The notes beneath the pieces are model-generated. The model was not told the DNA's origin, made no database searches, and was given only the letters and a program-made list of their open reading frames with translations. Source: Bacilli bacterium (GTDB lineage Bacteria > Bacillota_I > Bacilli_A > RF39 > UBA660). From it: DNA of 54,107 nucleotides. The translations under genes were made by a program, and so were the position numbers. Location of the stretch: positions 1 through 54,107 of the forward strand of contig JAFUTO010000016.1 of NCBI GenBank assembly GCA_017484205.1, in the 5' to 3' direction. This document shows, piece by piece, positions 15,400-25,052 of this stretch (within the stretch, counting starts at the first letter, position 1; every line of letters starts with the position of its first letter).

Positions 15400-16809
15400 A
15401 TGAATAAAAATAGCAAAATATTTGTTGCGGGTCACAAAGGAATGGTTGGTTCTGCAATTGTTAGAGAATTAAAAAAACAAGGTTACTCGAATATTATTAC
15501 AAGAACACATGCTGAATTGGATTTGTGTAATCAAGAAGAAGTTGAAAAGTTTTTTGAAGAGGAAAAACCAAAATTGTTGGTATGCTGTAATTATTTTTAT
15601 CCTGAATTAGCATCAACAGGACAATTATTAACTGAAACTTGCGAAGGACTAATAAGCGACTTTGATATAACTGTAATTTGCTCAGTTCCATGTTATACTG
15701 GCAAGATTGATAAAAAATATAAGGATAAAAAAGTTTATCATGAAGAATATAATGGCATAAATATAATAAAAGTTTGGGTTCCTGAATTTGATAAACAAAA
15801 CAAAATTAGTAGAATTAAAAATATATTATCGTATTATTTGAATTCCAAAAAGGTTATTCGAAAATTAAAAAAATATGATATTGTTATGACGATATCTCAA
15901 CCACCAATTTTAGGCGGTTTATTAGGAAAATATGCGAAGAAGAAAACAAAAAGTAAATTAGTTTATTTAGTGGAAGATTTTAACCCTGAACAAACTGAAA
16001 CAGTTAAATATTCTAAAAACAAAGTTTTATTAAGAATTTTGAAAAAAATAGACATAAACACTTGTAAAAAATCTGATTTAGTAATTACTGTTGGTGAAGA
16101 TATGCAGGAAACTTTGAAAAAAAGATTTAATAACAAAAATGTTCCTAATAATATAGTAATAAATAATTGGATTGATGAAAACGAGATTTATCCATTAGAT
16201 AAAAGTGATAAAGGTGTTACTAAATTCTTAAAAAAATATAATTTGCAAAACAAATTTATTATAATGTATTCTGGTAATATAGGATTATATTATGATTTAG
16301 AAAAAATAATGGAAATTATTCTAAAATTTAAAAATAATGATGATATTAGATTTGTATTTATAGGTGAGGGAAGCGTAAAACAAAAACTAATTAATATGGT
16401 TGATTTGAGTGAAGCTAAAAATGTTATATTTATACCATATCAAAAGAAAGAAGATCTAATTTATAGTTTAAATGCAGCTGATGTACATATTGTTACGAAT
16501 GCAAAAGGAATAAAAGGTATATCAGTTCCAAGTAAAATTTATGGTGTATTAGCTACTAATAAACCTGTATTTGGAATATTGGAAGATGGTTCTACTGCTT
16601 CTAATATAATAAAGGATGCTAAATGTGGTGTTGCTATCGAACCTACAATATATGATAAAATTGAATTAGAATTATCTAAAATTATTGATACTAAGGAAGC
16701 ATTTGTAAAAAAATATTCTAATGGTAGAAAATTTTTGGAAAATAATTTAAAAAAGGAAATATCAATAAATAAATATAGAAAGGCATTAAAAGATTTAATA
16801 AATAGGTGA
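15400..16809 (+). CDS. Chimera: N-terminal remnant of GDP-L-fucose synthase fused to a GT4 glycosyltransferase
   Basis: The single 469-aa frame has two origins. Residues 1-57 ([23 protein letters not shown], then [19 protein letters not shown]) are the start of Fcl/WcaG with its NADP Rossmann loop. From about residue 58 ([22 protein letters not shown]) the protein is a full GT4 enzyme of the WbuB/WcaI type, whose own start normally reads MKILV..YFYPE. Downstream landmarks are [18 protein letters not shown] and [17 protein letters not shown]. The Fcl Ser-Tyr-Lys catalytic residues are gone, so only the transferase can work. The order gmd-fcl-GT suggests a deletion that joined the start of fcl in frame to the GT. 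No independent start codon is visible at the junction. Confidence 0.85.
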   Translation: MNKNSKIFVAGHKGMVGSAIVRELKKQGYSNIITRTHAELDLCNQEEVEKFFEEEKPKLLVCCNYFYPELASTGQLLTETCEGLISDFDITVICSVPCYTGKIDKKYKDKKVYHEEYNGINIIKVWVPEFDKQNKISRIKNILSYYLNSKKVIRKLKKYDIVMTISQPPILGGLLGKYAKKKTKSKLVYLVEDFNPEQTETVKYSKNKVLLRILKKIDINTCKKSDLVITVGEDMQETLKKRFNNKNVPNNIVINNWIDENEIYPLDKSDKGVTKFLKKYNLQNKFIIMYSGNIGLYYDLEKIMEIILKFKNNDDIRFVFIGEGSVKQKLINMVDLSEAKNVIFIPYQKKEDLIYSLNAADVHIVTNAKGIKGISVPSKIYGVLATNKPVFGILEDGSTASNIIKDAKCGVAIEPTIYDKIELELSKIIDTKEAFVKKYSNGRKFLENNLKKEISINKYRKALKDLINR

Positions 16810-16812
16810 GTT

Positions 16813-18069
16813 ATGAAAAAAAGTTTAAAAATTAATACAAATATCTTTTTCTATATTGCTGTTTTTCTAGTTCCTTTTGAAAATTTATTCTTCGCTCCTA
16901 CTGCAGGATGGGCAACAATTGCTCCAATATTATTTGGTATATATTTTATTTTAAATATAAATAAAATTATTAAATTAGTTAAAATAAAAAACATATGGAT
17001 TGCTATATTAATTGCGTTTGCACTTAATATATATAATTTTATATTAACTGATTTTAGTGTTTATAGAACAGGAAATACACTGATTACTCTAGGATTAGGT
17101 GTAATGGAATATTATACTTTTGTATACTATTATGAAAGAAACAAATTGCTAGATAAAGTAATAAAAATCTTACTTGTTGCATATGCTATATCTATTGCTA
17201 TTGGTATAGTACAGTGGATAGCTATAAAATTTAATATATCTTTTATTATAAATCTTTTTCATATACTTTTAAAACGTAGTAATTATTTGAATGTTGGAAG
17301 AGTACAATTTTCATTTACAGAACCATCATTTATTAGCATGCATTTATATGGTGTATTATTACCTTTATATTATGCAACTAAAAATAAGAAAGTATTAATA
17401 ACTATAGTTATGTTTGTCTTACTATCTTTCTTGTTTAATAGTGGTGTAAGAGTAATATTAGATACTTTAATTGTTATAATTATTATGATTATTTATCATG
17501 CTATTGCAAACAAAAGAAATAGGAAGTATTTATTAATAGTTATATTATTAATACCATTATTTATTTTTATGTTGTTTAGCAACAATAACCGTTTTGAAAA
17601 TATTGTTACCAATGGTGTTTATGCTGATGCTTCTTTAGCGTCTAGATTCTTTAGAATTGAATCAAGTATTTATGGTTATGCCAAAAAGCCAATAAATTTT
17701 ATAACTGGATATGGGCTTGGGAATTCAACTATTCCTATTGCTGAAGGTTTTGATAAAGCATATTTAAATTATAAAAATGAATATACATACGAAATTATTG
17801 GATATCAAACATATAATGAACATAGTAACGATAATGCATCTTTCTGTTTATATATAAGAATTATTTCTGAATTTGGTATATTAATTTTTGCTTTCTTAAT
17901 TTATCAAGTTTATAAAATATATAAAAATAGTACATTTGCATATAAACTACCATTATTATTAATTGTTGGTTATTTATATTTACAATTTGATTCTTACGCA
18001 TTTTATTCAATATGGTTAGTTTTTGCTATATTAAATATTACAAAAAAGTTAGAAGTTAAAGAAAAATAA
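16813..18069 (+). CDS. O-antigen/EPS polymerase-like membrane protein (Wzy type)
   Basis: A 418-aa protein with about 10-11 membrane segments and a long extracellular loop (about residues 255-340), the usual topology of Wzy/O-antigen-ligase-family polymerases, which join lipid-linked repeat units outside the membrane. Family-like features are the segments around VQFSFTEPSFISM (about 170-182) and the loop motif ITGYGLGNS (about 297-305). Wzy proteins are too variable for substrate prediction. The position among GTs and Wzx supports the call. It lies 3 nt after the chimera, with AGGTGAG as SD. Confidence 0.82.
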   Translation: MKKSLKINTNIFFYIAVFLVPFENLFFAPTAGWATIAPILFGIYFILNINKIIKLVKIKNIWIAILIAFALNIYNFILTDFSVYRTGNTLITLGLGVMEYYTFVYYYERNKLLDKVIKILLVAYAISIAIGIVQWIAIKFNISFIINLFHILLKRSNYLNVGRVQFSFTEPSFISMHLYGVLLPLYYATKNKKVLITIVMFVLLSFLFNSGVRVILDTLIVIIIMIIYHAIANKRNRKYLLIVILLIPLFIFMLFSNNNRFENIVTNGVYADASLASRFFRIESSIYGYAKKPINFITGYGLGNSTIPIAEGFDKAYLNYKNEYTYEIIGYQTYNEHSNDNASFCLYIRIISEFGILIFAFLIYQVYKIYKNSTFAYKLPLLLIVGYLYLQFDSYAFYSIWLVFAILNITKKLEVKEK

Positions 18070-18079
18070 AGGTGATAGT

Positions 18080-18628
18080 ATGGATATAGGTTTTATTAGA
18101 ATGCTAAATAAAATAAATGGTGTTAAATTTGGAAAAAAAGTAAAATATAATGGAATACCATTTATATATAAAGTTAAGGACTCATCTATTAAAATAGGTA
18201 ATAATGTTACTATAAAAAGTAGTTTTTTATCTAACTTAGTTGGATTATATCAAAAAACTATAATTGTCACTAGATGTGAAGGTGCCTATATAAGAATAGG
18301 TAATAATGTTGGTATGAGTGGGGCAACTATATATGCTAGAAAAGGCATTGAAATAGGTGATAATACATTAATAGGTGGTAATGTAAAAATTATTGATAAT
18401 GATTTTCATCCTTTGGACATTGAAGATAGAAATAATGATGATAAATCTAAAATTGCATCCAAACCTATTAAAATTGGTGAAAATTGTTTTATAGGCGTTA
18501 ATAGCATTATACTAAAAGGTACTGAATTAGGTGATGGTTGTATAGTTGGCGCTGGTGCAGTAGTATCAGGCAAATTTCCACCTAATTCTAAAATAGTTGG
18601 AAATCCAGGGAAAGTAATAAATAAATAA
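18080..18628 (+). CDS. Hexapeptide-repeat acyltransferase
   Basis: Left-handed beta-helix acyltransferase, probably acetyl-CoA-dependent O-acetylation of a sugar of the repeat unit. The 182-aa protein shows many hexapeptide turns of the [LIV]-G-x4 type: IKIGNNVTI, IRIGNNVGMSGATIYA, IEIGDNTLIGGNVKI, IKIGENCFIGVNSIIL, TELGDGCIVGAGAVV. It ends in NSKIVGNPGKVI. The catalytic-type His lies in IDNDFHPLD (about residues 108-116), as in the WcaF/CatB group. Starts 10 nt after the polymerase gene. Confidence 0.88.
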   Translation: MDIGFIRMLNKINGVKFGKKVKYNGIPFIYKVKDSSIKIGNNVTIKSSFLSNLVGLYQKTIIVTRCEGAYIRIGNNVGMSGATIYARKGIEIGDNTLIGGNVKIIDNDFHPLDIEDRNNDDKSKIASKPIKIGENCFIGVNSIILKGTELGDGCIVGAGAVVSGKFPPNSKIVGNPGKVINK

Positions 18629-18639
18629 GGAGGAATCCT

Positions 18640-19806
18640 ATGAAAGTGGTGCAAATAAACATATTTCCTAATCTATCTACAGGTAGTATTATGATGAATA
18701 TTCATAATTATCTAAAAGATAATGGTGTAGATTCATATGTAGTATGGGGTAGAGGAAGAAATACTAATGATGAGTCTGAGATATATATGAATGATAAAAT
18801 AGGTGTATATAGTCACATTTTATATACTAGATTTACTGATAAAACTGGTTTTGCATCAAAAAATGCAACAAAAAAGTTAATTAAAAAATTAGAAGAAATA
18901 AAACCAGATATAGTACATTTGCACAATATTCATGGATATTATATAAATATCGAAATATTGTTTGAATATTTAAAAAATAAAAATATTAAAACAGTATTTA
19001 CATTGCATGACTGTTGGACATTTACAGGTCATTGTGCTTATTTTGATTATATAGGATGTAATAAGTGGAAAAGTAGATGTCATAATTGCCCTTTGATACA
19101 TGATTATCCAAAATCATTTGTAGATAATTCTAAATGGAATTTTAAACATAAAAAGCAAATATTTAGTGATACTGATATGTATATAGTTACACCATCTGTT
19201 TGGTTAGCTAATTTAGTTAAAAAATCTTATTTAAAAGGTAAAAAGTTAACCGTAATTAATAATGGAATTAATACTGATATATTTAAACCTACTATATCTA
19301 ATTTTAGAAAAAACCATGATTTAGAAAATAAGAAAATAATTTTAGGTGTGGCAAGTACTTGGGATAAAAGAAAAGGATTAAATGATTTTATTGAATTATC
19401 TAAGGTAATTGATAATGATACTAAAATTGTTTTGGTTGGCCTTAACCAAAAGGAAATAGATAGTATTCCTGATAATATTCTAGGGTTACCACGAACAAAA
19501 AGTGTAAATGAGTTAGTAGAAATATATTCTGCTGCTGATGTTTTGTTTAATCCAACACATGAGGAAAACTATCCAACTGTTAATTTAGAAGCGCAAGCTT
19601 GTGGTACCCCAGTTATAACTTATAATACTGGTGGATCACCAGAAACTATATTAACTGGAAATGGTTTAGTTGTAACTTATGATGATATGGTTAAAAATTA
19701 TAAAAAGTATGTAAATCTTAAAATAAATAGTAATAATAAGATAGATAATATAGAAAATATGAGTGAAAAGTATTACAATTTATACAAAGATATTTTAAAT
19801 AAATGA
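18640..19806 (+). CDS. Glycosyltransferase GT4 (colanic-acid WcaC/WcaL-like)
   Basis: A 388-aa GT-B enzyme. Its N-terminus, VVQINIFPNLSTGSIMMNIH, and the Cys/His/Trp-rich stretch HDCWTFTGHCAYFDYIGC, followed by HNCP, are typical of a GT4 subgroup found in colanic-acid and capsule loci. C-domain landmarks are ILGVASTWDKRKGLNDFIEL, PTHEENYPTVNLEAQACGTP and NTGGSPETI, with the donor-site E-x7-E pattern. The cytoplasmic transferase would extend the lipid-linked unit. SD AAGGAGG lies before ATG 18640. Confidence 0.9.
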   Translation: MKVVQINIFPNLSTGSIMMNIHNYLKDNGVDSYVVWGRGRNTNDESEIYMNDKIGVYSHILYTRFTDKTGFASKNATKKLIKKLEEIKPDIVHLHNIHGYYINIEILFEYLKNKNIKTVFTLHDCWTFTGHCAYFDYIGCNKWKSRCHNCPLIHDYPKSFVDNSKWNFKHKKQIFSDTDMYIVTPSVWLANLVKKSYLKGKKLTVINNGINTDIFKPTISNFRKNHDLENKKIILGVASTWDKRKGLNDFIELSKVIDNDTKIVLVGLNQKEIDSIPDNILGLPRTKSVNELVEIYSAADVLFNPTHEENYPTVNLEAQACGTPVITYNTGGSPETILTGNGLVVTYDDMVKNYKKYVNLKINSNNKIDNIENMSEKYYNLYKDILNK

Positions 19807-19818
19807 TAGGTGAATATT

Positions 19819-20877
19819 ATGATTATTAAAAAAATATGGAAAAGAATTGCTAGGTATCCAAGTATTATTAAACACAGTAAGAATGTATTAAAATCAATTA
19901 AAAATGAAAAATATATTTTTTACTTTGGTGTTCCTATGCATCCTAATCTTGGTGACTTAGCACAATGTGTGTGTATTAGAAAATTTTTAAAAGAAAATTA
20001 TAGTGATTATGATGTTATTGAAATAGATACTAATGCATTTTTGTCTAGATTCACTACTTTAAGAAAAAAATTAAAATCAAAAATAAAAGATACAGATTTA
20101 ATATTTTTTCAAAGTGGATATTGTACACACGATTTAGGTGGTAGAGAAGATTTGATGCACCAAGCAGTTATTAAAGATTATCCAAATAATAGAATTATTG
20201 TTTTACCACAAACTGTATTTTTTAAATCTGATTGTCGTAAAAAACAAGCAAGTGAAGTATATAATTCTCATAAACACATTTTGTTTTTAGCACGAGATAA
20301 TGTTTCTTATAAACTTGCTAAAGAAATGTTTCCTGATATTGAAATAAAAGCATTTCCTGATATAGTTACAACTATGATAGGAAATTATAGTTTTAATAAT
20401 GATAGAAATGGTGTTTTAATATGTGTTAGGAATGATATAGAAAAATATTATACGGATTCTGATATAGAAAACTTGAAAAATATTATTGAAAGAAATACAT
20501 CTGTTACTGTTACAGATACAACTATTACAAAAAAAATTGATGCAAATTATAATGGATTAGAAAAATATATATTAGACTATATAAATGATTTTTCTAAATA
20601 TAAAGTTATTATTACAGATAGATATCATGGAACTATTTTTTCATTAATAGCTAATACTCCTGTTATTGTAATAAAATCAACTGATCATAAAGTTAAGACA
20701 GGCGTGGATTGGTTTGAAGGTGTTTATGATGATAACATTTTTTATATTGATGATATAAATGATGTACCTAACAAGGTAAATGAATTATTAAAAAGAAAAA
20801 AAATAGAAAAAAATAAACCGTATTTTAAAGAAAAATATTATGATAAATTACCTGAATTTATAAATAAATTAAAATAA
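19819..20877 (+). CDS. Polysaccharide pyruvyl transferase family protein
   Basis: Likely adds a pyruvate ketal, or acts as a related GT-B-like transferase, on the polysaccharide. The 352-aa protein begins with a basic helix, then KYIFYFGVPMHPNLGDLAQCVCI, which is the family opening F-G-x-x-x-H-x-N-L-G-D. Later segments are IVLPQTVFF, LFLARDNVSYKLAKEMFP and VIITDRYHGTIFSLIANTPVIVI, whose DRYHG motif is highly conserved. The start is ATG 19819 after AGGTGAATATT; the GTG 9 nt earlier belongs to the SD region. Confidence 0.88.
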   Translation: MIIKKIWKRIARYPSIIKHSKNVLKSIKNEKYIFYFGVPMHPNLGDLAQCVCIRKFLKENYSDYDVIEIDTNAFLSRFTTLRKKLKSKIKDTDLIFFQSGYCTHDLGGREDLMHQAVIKDYPNNRIIVLPQTVFFKSDCRKKQASEVYNSHKHILFLARDNVSYKLAKEMFPDIEIKAFPDIVTTMIGNYSFNNDRNGVLICVRNDIEKYYTDSDIENLKNIIERNTSVTVTDTTITKKIDANYNGLEKYILDYINDFSKYKVIITDRYHGTIFSLIANTPVIVIKSTDHKVKTGVDWFEGVYDDNIFYIDDINDVPNKVNELLKRKKIEKNKPYFKEKYYDKLPEFINKLK

Positions 20878-20897
20878 AATAGGAAGAAGGTGTATAT

Positions 20898-22442
20898 ATG
20901 CAAAGAACTAAAAATGCAGTACGAAACGCTAAAAGTGGAATGTTTTTAAAATTTTATCAAATGTTTGGACAATTCATATTAAGAACTGTAATGATATATA
21001 CACTTGGTATGGAATATTTAGGCTTAAGCAGTTTATTTACGTCAATATTGCAGGTTTTGAATTTAGCTGAATTAGGTGTAGGTTCTGCAATGGTTTATAG
21101 TATGTATAAACCTATTGTTGATAATGATTCAAAAACAATATGTGCGCTATTAAATCTTTATAAGAAATACTATAGAATAATAGGATTTGTAATTTTATTC
21201 TTAGGTTTAATTGTTATGCCATTTTTACCTAAATTAATTTCTGGTGATATACCAGAAAGTATGAATTTATATGTATTATACTTTTTGAATTTAATTACTA
21301 TTGTTTTATCATATTGGTTATTTGCTTATAAAAATAGTATTTTAAATGCTCATCAAAGGTTAGATATAATTAATAAAATTAGTATTGCTAGTATAACAAT
21401 ACAATATATATTACAAATTATAGTATTGTTTGTATTTAAAAATTATTATTTATTTTTGTTAATTGCTTTAGTAGCCCAAATATTACTAAATATTTTTACT
21501 TCAATTGTAGTTAATAGGTATTATCCAAAGTATAAGGCGAAAGGTGAATTATCATCTAAAGAAAAAAATAAGATAAATATAAGAATAAAAGGATTGGTCA
21601 CATCGAAAATTGGTGAAGTTACAATTAATTCAGCTGACTCAATAGTAATATCTATATTTTTAGGTTTAAATATGTTAGCGATATATAATAATTATTATTA
21701 TATTATATCTGCTATAATGGGTTTGACAAATATAATATTTACCTCAACTATAGCAGGTATCGGTAATAGTTTAATTGTAGATGGCAAAGAAAAAAATTAT
21801 AATGATTTACTGAAATTTACTTTTATGGTTTCTTGGATTGCATGTTTTTGTTCAACGGCTATATTATGTTTAATTCAACCATTTATGATTGCTTGGGTAG
21901 GAGAGGGAAATCTTTTATCACTTGAGTGTGTTATTTGCTTTGTTATATTTTTCTATATGCGAGTAATGAATCAATTATGGGTATCATATAAAGATGCTGC
22001 TGGAATATGGGATAAAGATAAATATCGACCATTATTAACTGCTATATTTAATCTTATTTTAAATCTAATATTAGTACATTATATTGGAATATATGGAATT
22101 ATTTTATCTACTGTTATAAGTTTGCTATTAATGGGAAGCCCATGGTTACTAATAAACTTATTTAAATATGTTTTAGAAAGAAAACTTAATAATTATTTAT
22201 TAATAATATTAAAATATGTACTTGTAACGATAATTTCATGCGCTATTTCATTTGCTGTATGTCATTATGCAACTGCAAATATCAATATATATTTATCAAT
22301 AATTTTGAGTGGAATTATATGTCTTATAATACCAAATGTAATATATATTTTAATATTTAATAAGAGTAAAGAATATGCATATGTAAAAGATTTGATTAAT
22401 TCAATATTGAAAAGGAGAATTCAAGATGAAAAAAGCAATTAA
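20898..22442 (+). CDS. Wzx-type lipid-linked oligosaccharide flippase
   Basis: A 514-aa polytopic protein with about 12-14 membrane segments. It belongs to the MOP/polysaccharide-transport superfamily that moves undecaprenyl-linked repeat units to the outer face. The N-terminus MQRTKNAVRNAKSGMFLKFYQM, then LGMEYLGLSSLFTSILQVLNLAELGVG, is characteristic of Gram-positive EPS flippases. With the Wzy-like gene it completes a Wzx/Wzy-dependent pathway. It overlaps the next gene by 17 nt. Confidence 0.9.
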   Translation: MQRTKNAVRNAKSGMFLKFYQMFGQFILRTVMIYTLGMEYLGLSSLFTSILQVLNLAELGVGSAMVYSMYKPIVDNDSKTICALLNLYKKYYRIIGFVILFLGLIVMPFLPKLISGDIPESMNLYVLYFLNLITIVLSYWLFAYKNSILNAHQRLDIINKISIASITIQYILQIIVLFVFKNYYLFLLIALVAQILLNIFTSIVVNRYYPKYKAKGELSSKEKNKINIRIKGLVTSKIGEVTINSADSIVISIFLGLNMLAIYNNYYYIISAIMGLTNIIFTSTIAGIGNSLIVDGKEKNYNDLLKFTFMVSWIACFCSTAILCLIQPFMIAWVGEGNLLSLECVICFVIFFYMRVMNQLWVSYKDAAGIWDKDKYRPLLTAIFNLILNLILVHYIGIYGIILSTVISLLLMGSPWLLINLFKYVLERKLNNYLLIILKYVLVTIISCAISFAVCHYATANINIYLSIILSGIICLIIPNVIYILIFNKSKEYAYVKDLINSILKRRIQDEKSN

Positions 22443-23274
22443 AAAAATCATTAATAAAATTGCAATAAAAAAAGTGCCTATATATGTGCCTGTATATGAA
22501 GGTGAAATTTTAAAAGGTAAGACTATTTTAGTAACTGGTGGTACTTCAGGAATTGGATATTCAATTGCTGAAGCATCTTTAAAAAATGGAGCTAATGTTA
22601 TTATTACGGAAAGAAATAAGGAAAAGCTTGATAATGCTTTAAAGACATTAAAAAAGTCAACTAAAGATGCTAAGATATATGGCATTGATTTTGATATAAG
22701 TAATATAGAAATGATTGAATCTAAAGTTAGCGAAATTGTAAACATGATAGGCAATTTAAAAATAGATATATTGGTTAATAATGCGGGCGTAAATACCAAA
22801 GAAAAGTTTTTAAACACCACGATAGATGATTTCAATAATGTTATCAATACAAATTTAGAAGGTACATATTTTTTATCTCAAACTATTGCAAATTATATGA
22901 TAAAAAATAAAATTGAAGGAAATATTTTGTTTATAGCTTCTTCTAGTTCAATAAGACCTGTTTTCAATACATATTCTTTATCAAAATGGGGAATTAAAGG
23001 TCTAGTAGTTGGTATGGCTAAAAAATTAGTAAAATATGGAATTACAGTAAATGGTATAGCACCTGGTCCTACAGCAACACCGATGTTAAATATGTCAAAT
23101 AAAACTGATGATATAAATCATAATAATAATCCAATTGGAAGATATGTGTTACCTGAAGAAATTGCTAATATGGCAGTATTTATGATGAGTGATATGGGTA
23201 AATCTATTATTGGAGATATAGTTTATATGACTGGTGGTGCCGGTACTATAACTTATGATGATATAGAATATTAG
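22426..23274 (+). CDS. Short-chain dehydrogenase/reductase
   Basis: NAD(P)-dependent oxidoreductase of classical SDR type, 282 aa. It has the cofactor loop TGGTSGIGYS (about 39-48), NNAG (about 119-122), and the catalytic Ser...Tyr-x3-Lys set in FIASSSSIRPVFNTYSLSKWG. The stretch GITVNGIAPGPTATPM follows. The 25-residue N-terminal extension is basic and precedes the core. It is translationally coupled to wzx (17-nt overlap) and followed by a TPP enzyme. The pair may make or modify a sugar or other building block for the polymer; a fatty-acid FabG role is unlikely here. Confidence 0.88.
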   Translation: MKKAIKKIINKIAIKKVPIYVPVYEGEILKGKTILVTGGTSGIGYSIAEASLKNGANVIITERNKEKLDNALKTLKKSTKDAKIYGIDFDISNIEMIESKVSEIVNMIGNLKIDILVNNAGVNTKEKFLNTTIDDFNNVINTNLEGTYFLSQTIANYMIKNKIEGNILFIASSSSIRPVFNTYSLSKWGIKGLVVGMAKKLVKYGITVNGIAPGPTATPMLNMSNKTDDINHNNNPIGRYVLPEEIANMAVFMMSDMGKSIIGDIVYMTGGAGTITYDDIEY

Positions 23275-23293
23275 AATGTAAGGAGTTGAAAAA

Positions 23294-25048
23294 ATGGAAA
23301 TACATTATACTGATGAAAAAAATACATTAATTTTAATATCTTTGTTAAAATCACATAACATAAAAAGGATTATTGTAAGTCCTGGTAGTACGAATATTAG
23401 ATTTGCAATGAGTGTTCAAAATGATAAATTTTTTGAAGTATACTCAGCACCAGATGAAAGAAGTGCAGCGTATATGGCATGTGGTTTGGCTGCAGAAACT
23501 AATGAACCTGTAGTAATTTCATGTACTGGAGCAACTGCATCTAGAAACTATGTGCCTGGTCTTACAGAAGCATTTTATAGAAAGTTGCCAGTGCTTGCTG
23601 TAACATCTACACAACATATAGGACGCGTAGGACATCATGTAGCACAAGTAATAGATAGATCTGTTCAAATGAAAGACTTAGTAAAATTAAGTATCGATGT
23701 TCCGACAATTCATGATTTAGATGATGAATGGTCTTGTGTTACAAATGTTAATAAAGCTATTTTGGAACTAACTAAAGATGGCGGAGGCCCTGTACATATA
23801 AATTTAGCTACTACATATAGTATGGATTTTACAACAAAAGAACTACCAAAATATAGGGTTATAAATAGATATACTTATGGTGATACATTACCAGAAATGC
23901 CAAAGGGTAGAATTGGAATTTTTGTCGGTTCACATAGTGTTTGGAACAAAGAACTTATAGATACTGTTGAAAAATTTTGTAAAAAATATAATTCAGTTGT
24001 TTTTGTTGATCAAACAAGTGGATACAAAGGCAAATATCATGCTATGGTAAGTTTATTATGTGCTCAAAAAAAATATAGACCTGATTGTGTACATCTTGAC
24101 TTAATGATCAATATTGGTGAAATAACTGGATCTTATCACAGTCTTTCTACAAAAGAAGTTTGGAGAATAAGCCCAGATGGTGAAGTTAAAGATTCGTATA
24201 AATGTTTAACAAAAGTATTTGAAATGAATGAAGAAGACTTCTTCAAAACATATTTGTTAAAAGAATATAATAGTAGTATTAAGAAATCGTTTATCGATGA
24301 ATGGAATAAGGAAACTGAAAATATTTATAATAAGATTCCAGAAAATTTACCATTTTCTAATCCTTGGGTTGCAAAAGTAACAGCTCCTAAAATACCAAAA
24401 GATGCAGTAGTACATTTAGGAATACTTAGTAGTTTAAGATCATGGAATTTTTTTGAAACTGATCCAACTGTACATTGTTATAGTAATGTGGGTGGATTTG
24501 GAATTGATGGTGGTCTTTCAAGCTTGATAGGAGCCTCACTTGCTAATAAAAATAAATTATATTTTGGCGTATTTGGAGATCTAGCATTCTTTTATGATAT
24601 GAATGTATTAGGCAATAGGCATGTTGGAAACAATGTTAGAATAATTTTAATTAATAATGGTAAAGGAACTGAATTCAGAAATTATAATCATTTAGGTGCT
24701 GGCTTTGGCGATGATGCTGATGTATTAATAGCTGCTGGTGGTCATTATGGTAATAAATCTAATAAATTAGTAAAACATTATGCAGAGGACCTTGGATATG
24801 AATATTATGCAGCATCAACGAAGGAAGAATATATGGCTGTATTAGATAAAATAATAAATCCTAAGTTATCTGATAAGTCAATTATAGTTGAAGTTTTTAC
24901 AAATAATGTTGATGAAAGTAATTCATTAAAAGTAATAGATAATCTTGAAACTGATTCAAGAGGTGCAATTAAACAAGCGGCTAAGAAAGTATTAGGACAA
25001 AAGGGTATTGCAGCAGCTAAGAAAATCAAAAATTCATTAAGAAAGTGA
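23294..25048 (+). CDS. Thiamine-pyrophosphate-dependent enzyme, MenD/acetolactate-synthase-like
   Basis: A 584-aa TPP enzyme with the three-domain layout of this superfamily. The N-terminal Pyr domain has IVSPGSTNIRFAMS and DERSAAYMACGLA with the catalytic-type Glu. The C-terminal PP domain has the diphosphate motif GDLAFFYDMN...NNVRIILINN, with GDL in place of GDG as is common in MenD proteins. A short extra tail of about 45 basic residues follows. No other menaquinone genes are near, and the neighbours are SDR and envelope genes, so a pathway-specific carboligase or decarboxylase for a polymer building block is more likely than menaquinone synthesis. The substrate cannot be told from sequence. 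Confidence 0.8.
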   Translation: MEIHYTDEKNTLILISLLKSHNIKRIIVSPGSTNIRFAMSVQNDKFFEVYSAPDERSAAYMACGLAAETNEPVVISCTGATASRNYVPGLTEAFYRKLPVLAVTSTQHIGRVGHHVAQVIDRSVQMKDLVKLSIDVPTIHDLDDEWSCVTNVNKAILELTKDGGGPVHINLATTYSMDFTTKELPKYRVINRYTYGDTLPEMPKGRIGIFVGSHSVWNKELIDTVEKFCKKYNSVVFVDQTSGYKGKYHAMVSLLCAQKKYRPDCVHLDLMINIGEITGSYHSLSTKEVWRISPDGEVKDSYKCLTKVFEMNEEDFFKTYLLKEYNSSIKKSFIDEWNKETENIYNKIPENLPFSNPWVAKVTAPKIPKDAVVHLGILSSLRSWNFFETDPTVHCYSNVGGFGIDGGLSSLIGASLANKNKLYFGVFGDLAFFYDMNVLGNRHVGNNVRIILINNGKGTEFRNYNHLGAGFGDDADVLIAAGGHYGNKSNKLVKHYAEDLGYEYYAASTKEEYMAVLDKIINPKLSDKSIIVEVFTNNVDESNSLKVIDNLETDSRGAIKQAAKKVLGQKGIAAAKKIKNSLRK

Positions 25049-25052
25049 TAAT

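Noticed and set aside
23294-25048. Calling the TPP enzyme menD
   Set aside because: The motifs are MenD-like, but there are no menaquinone genes nearby and the context is polysaccharide synthesis. Only the superfamily is supported.
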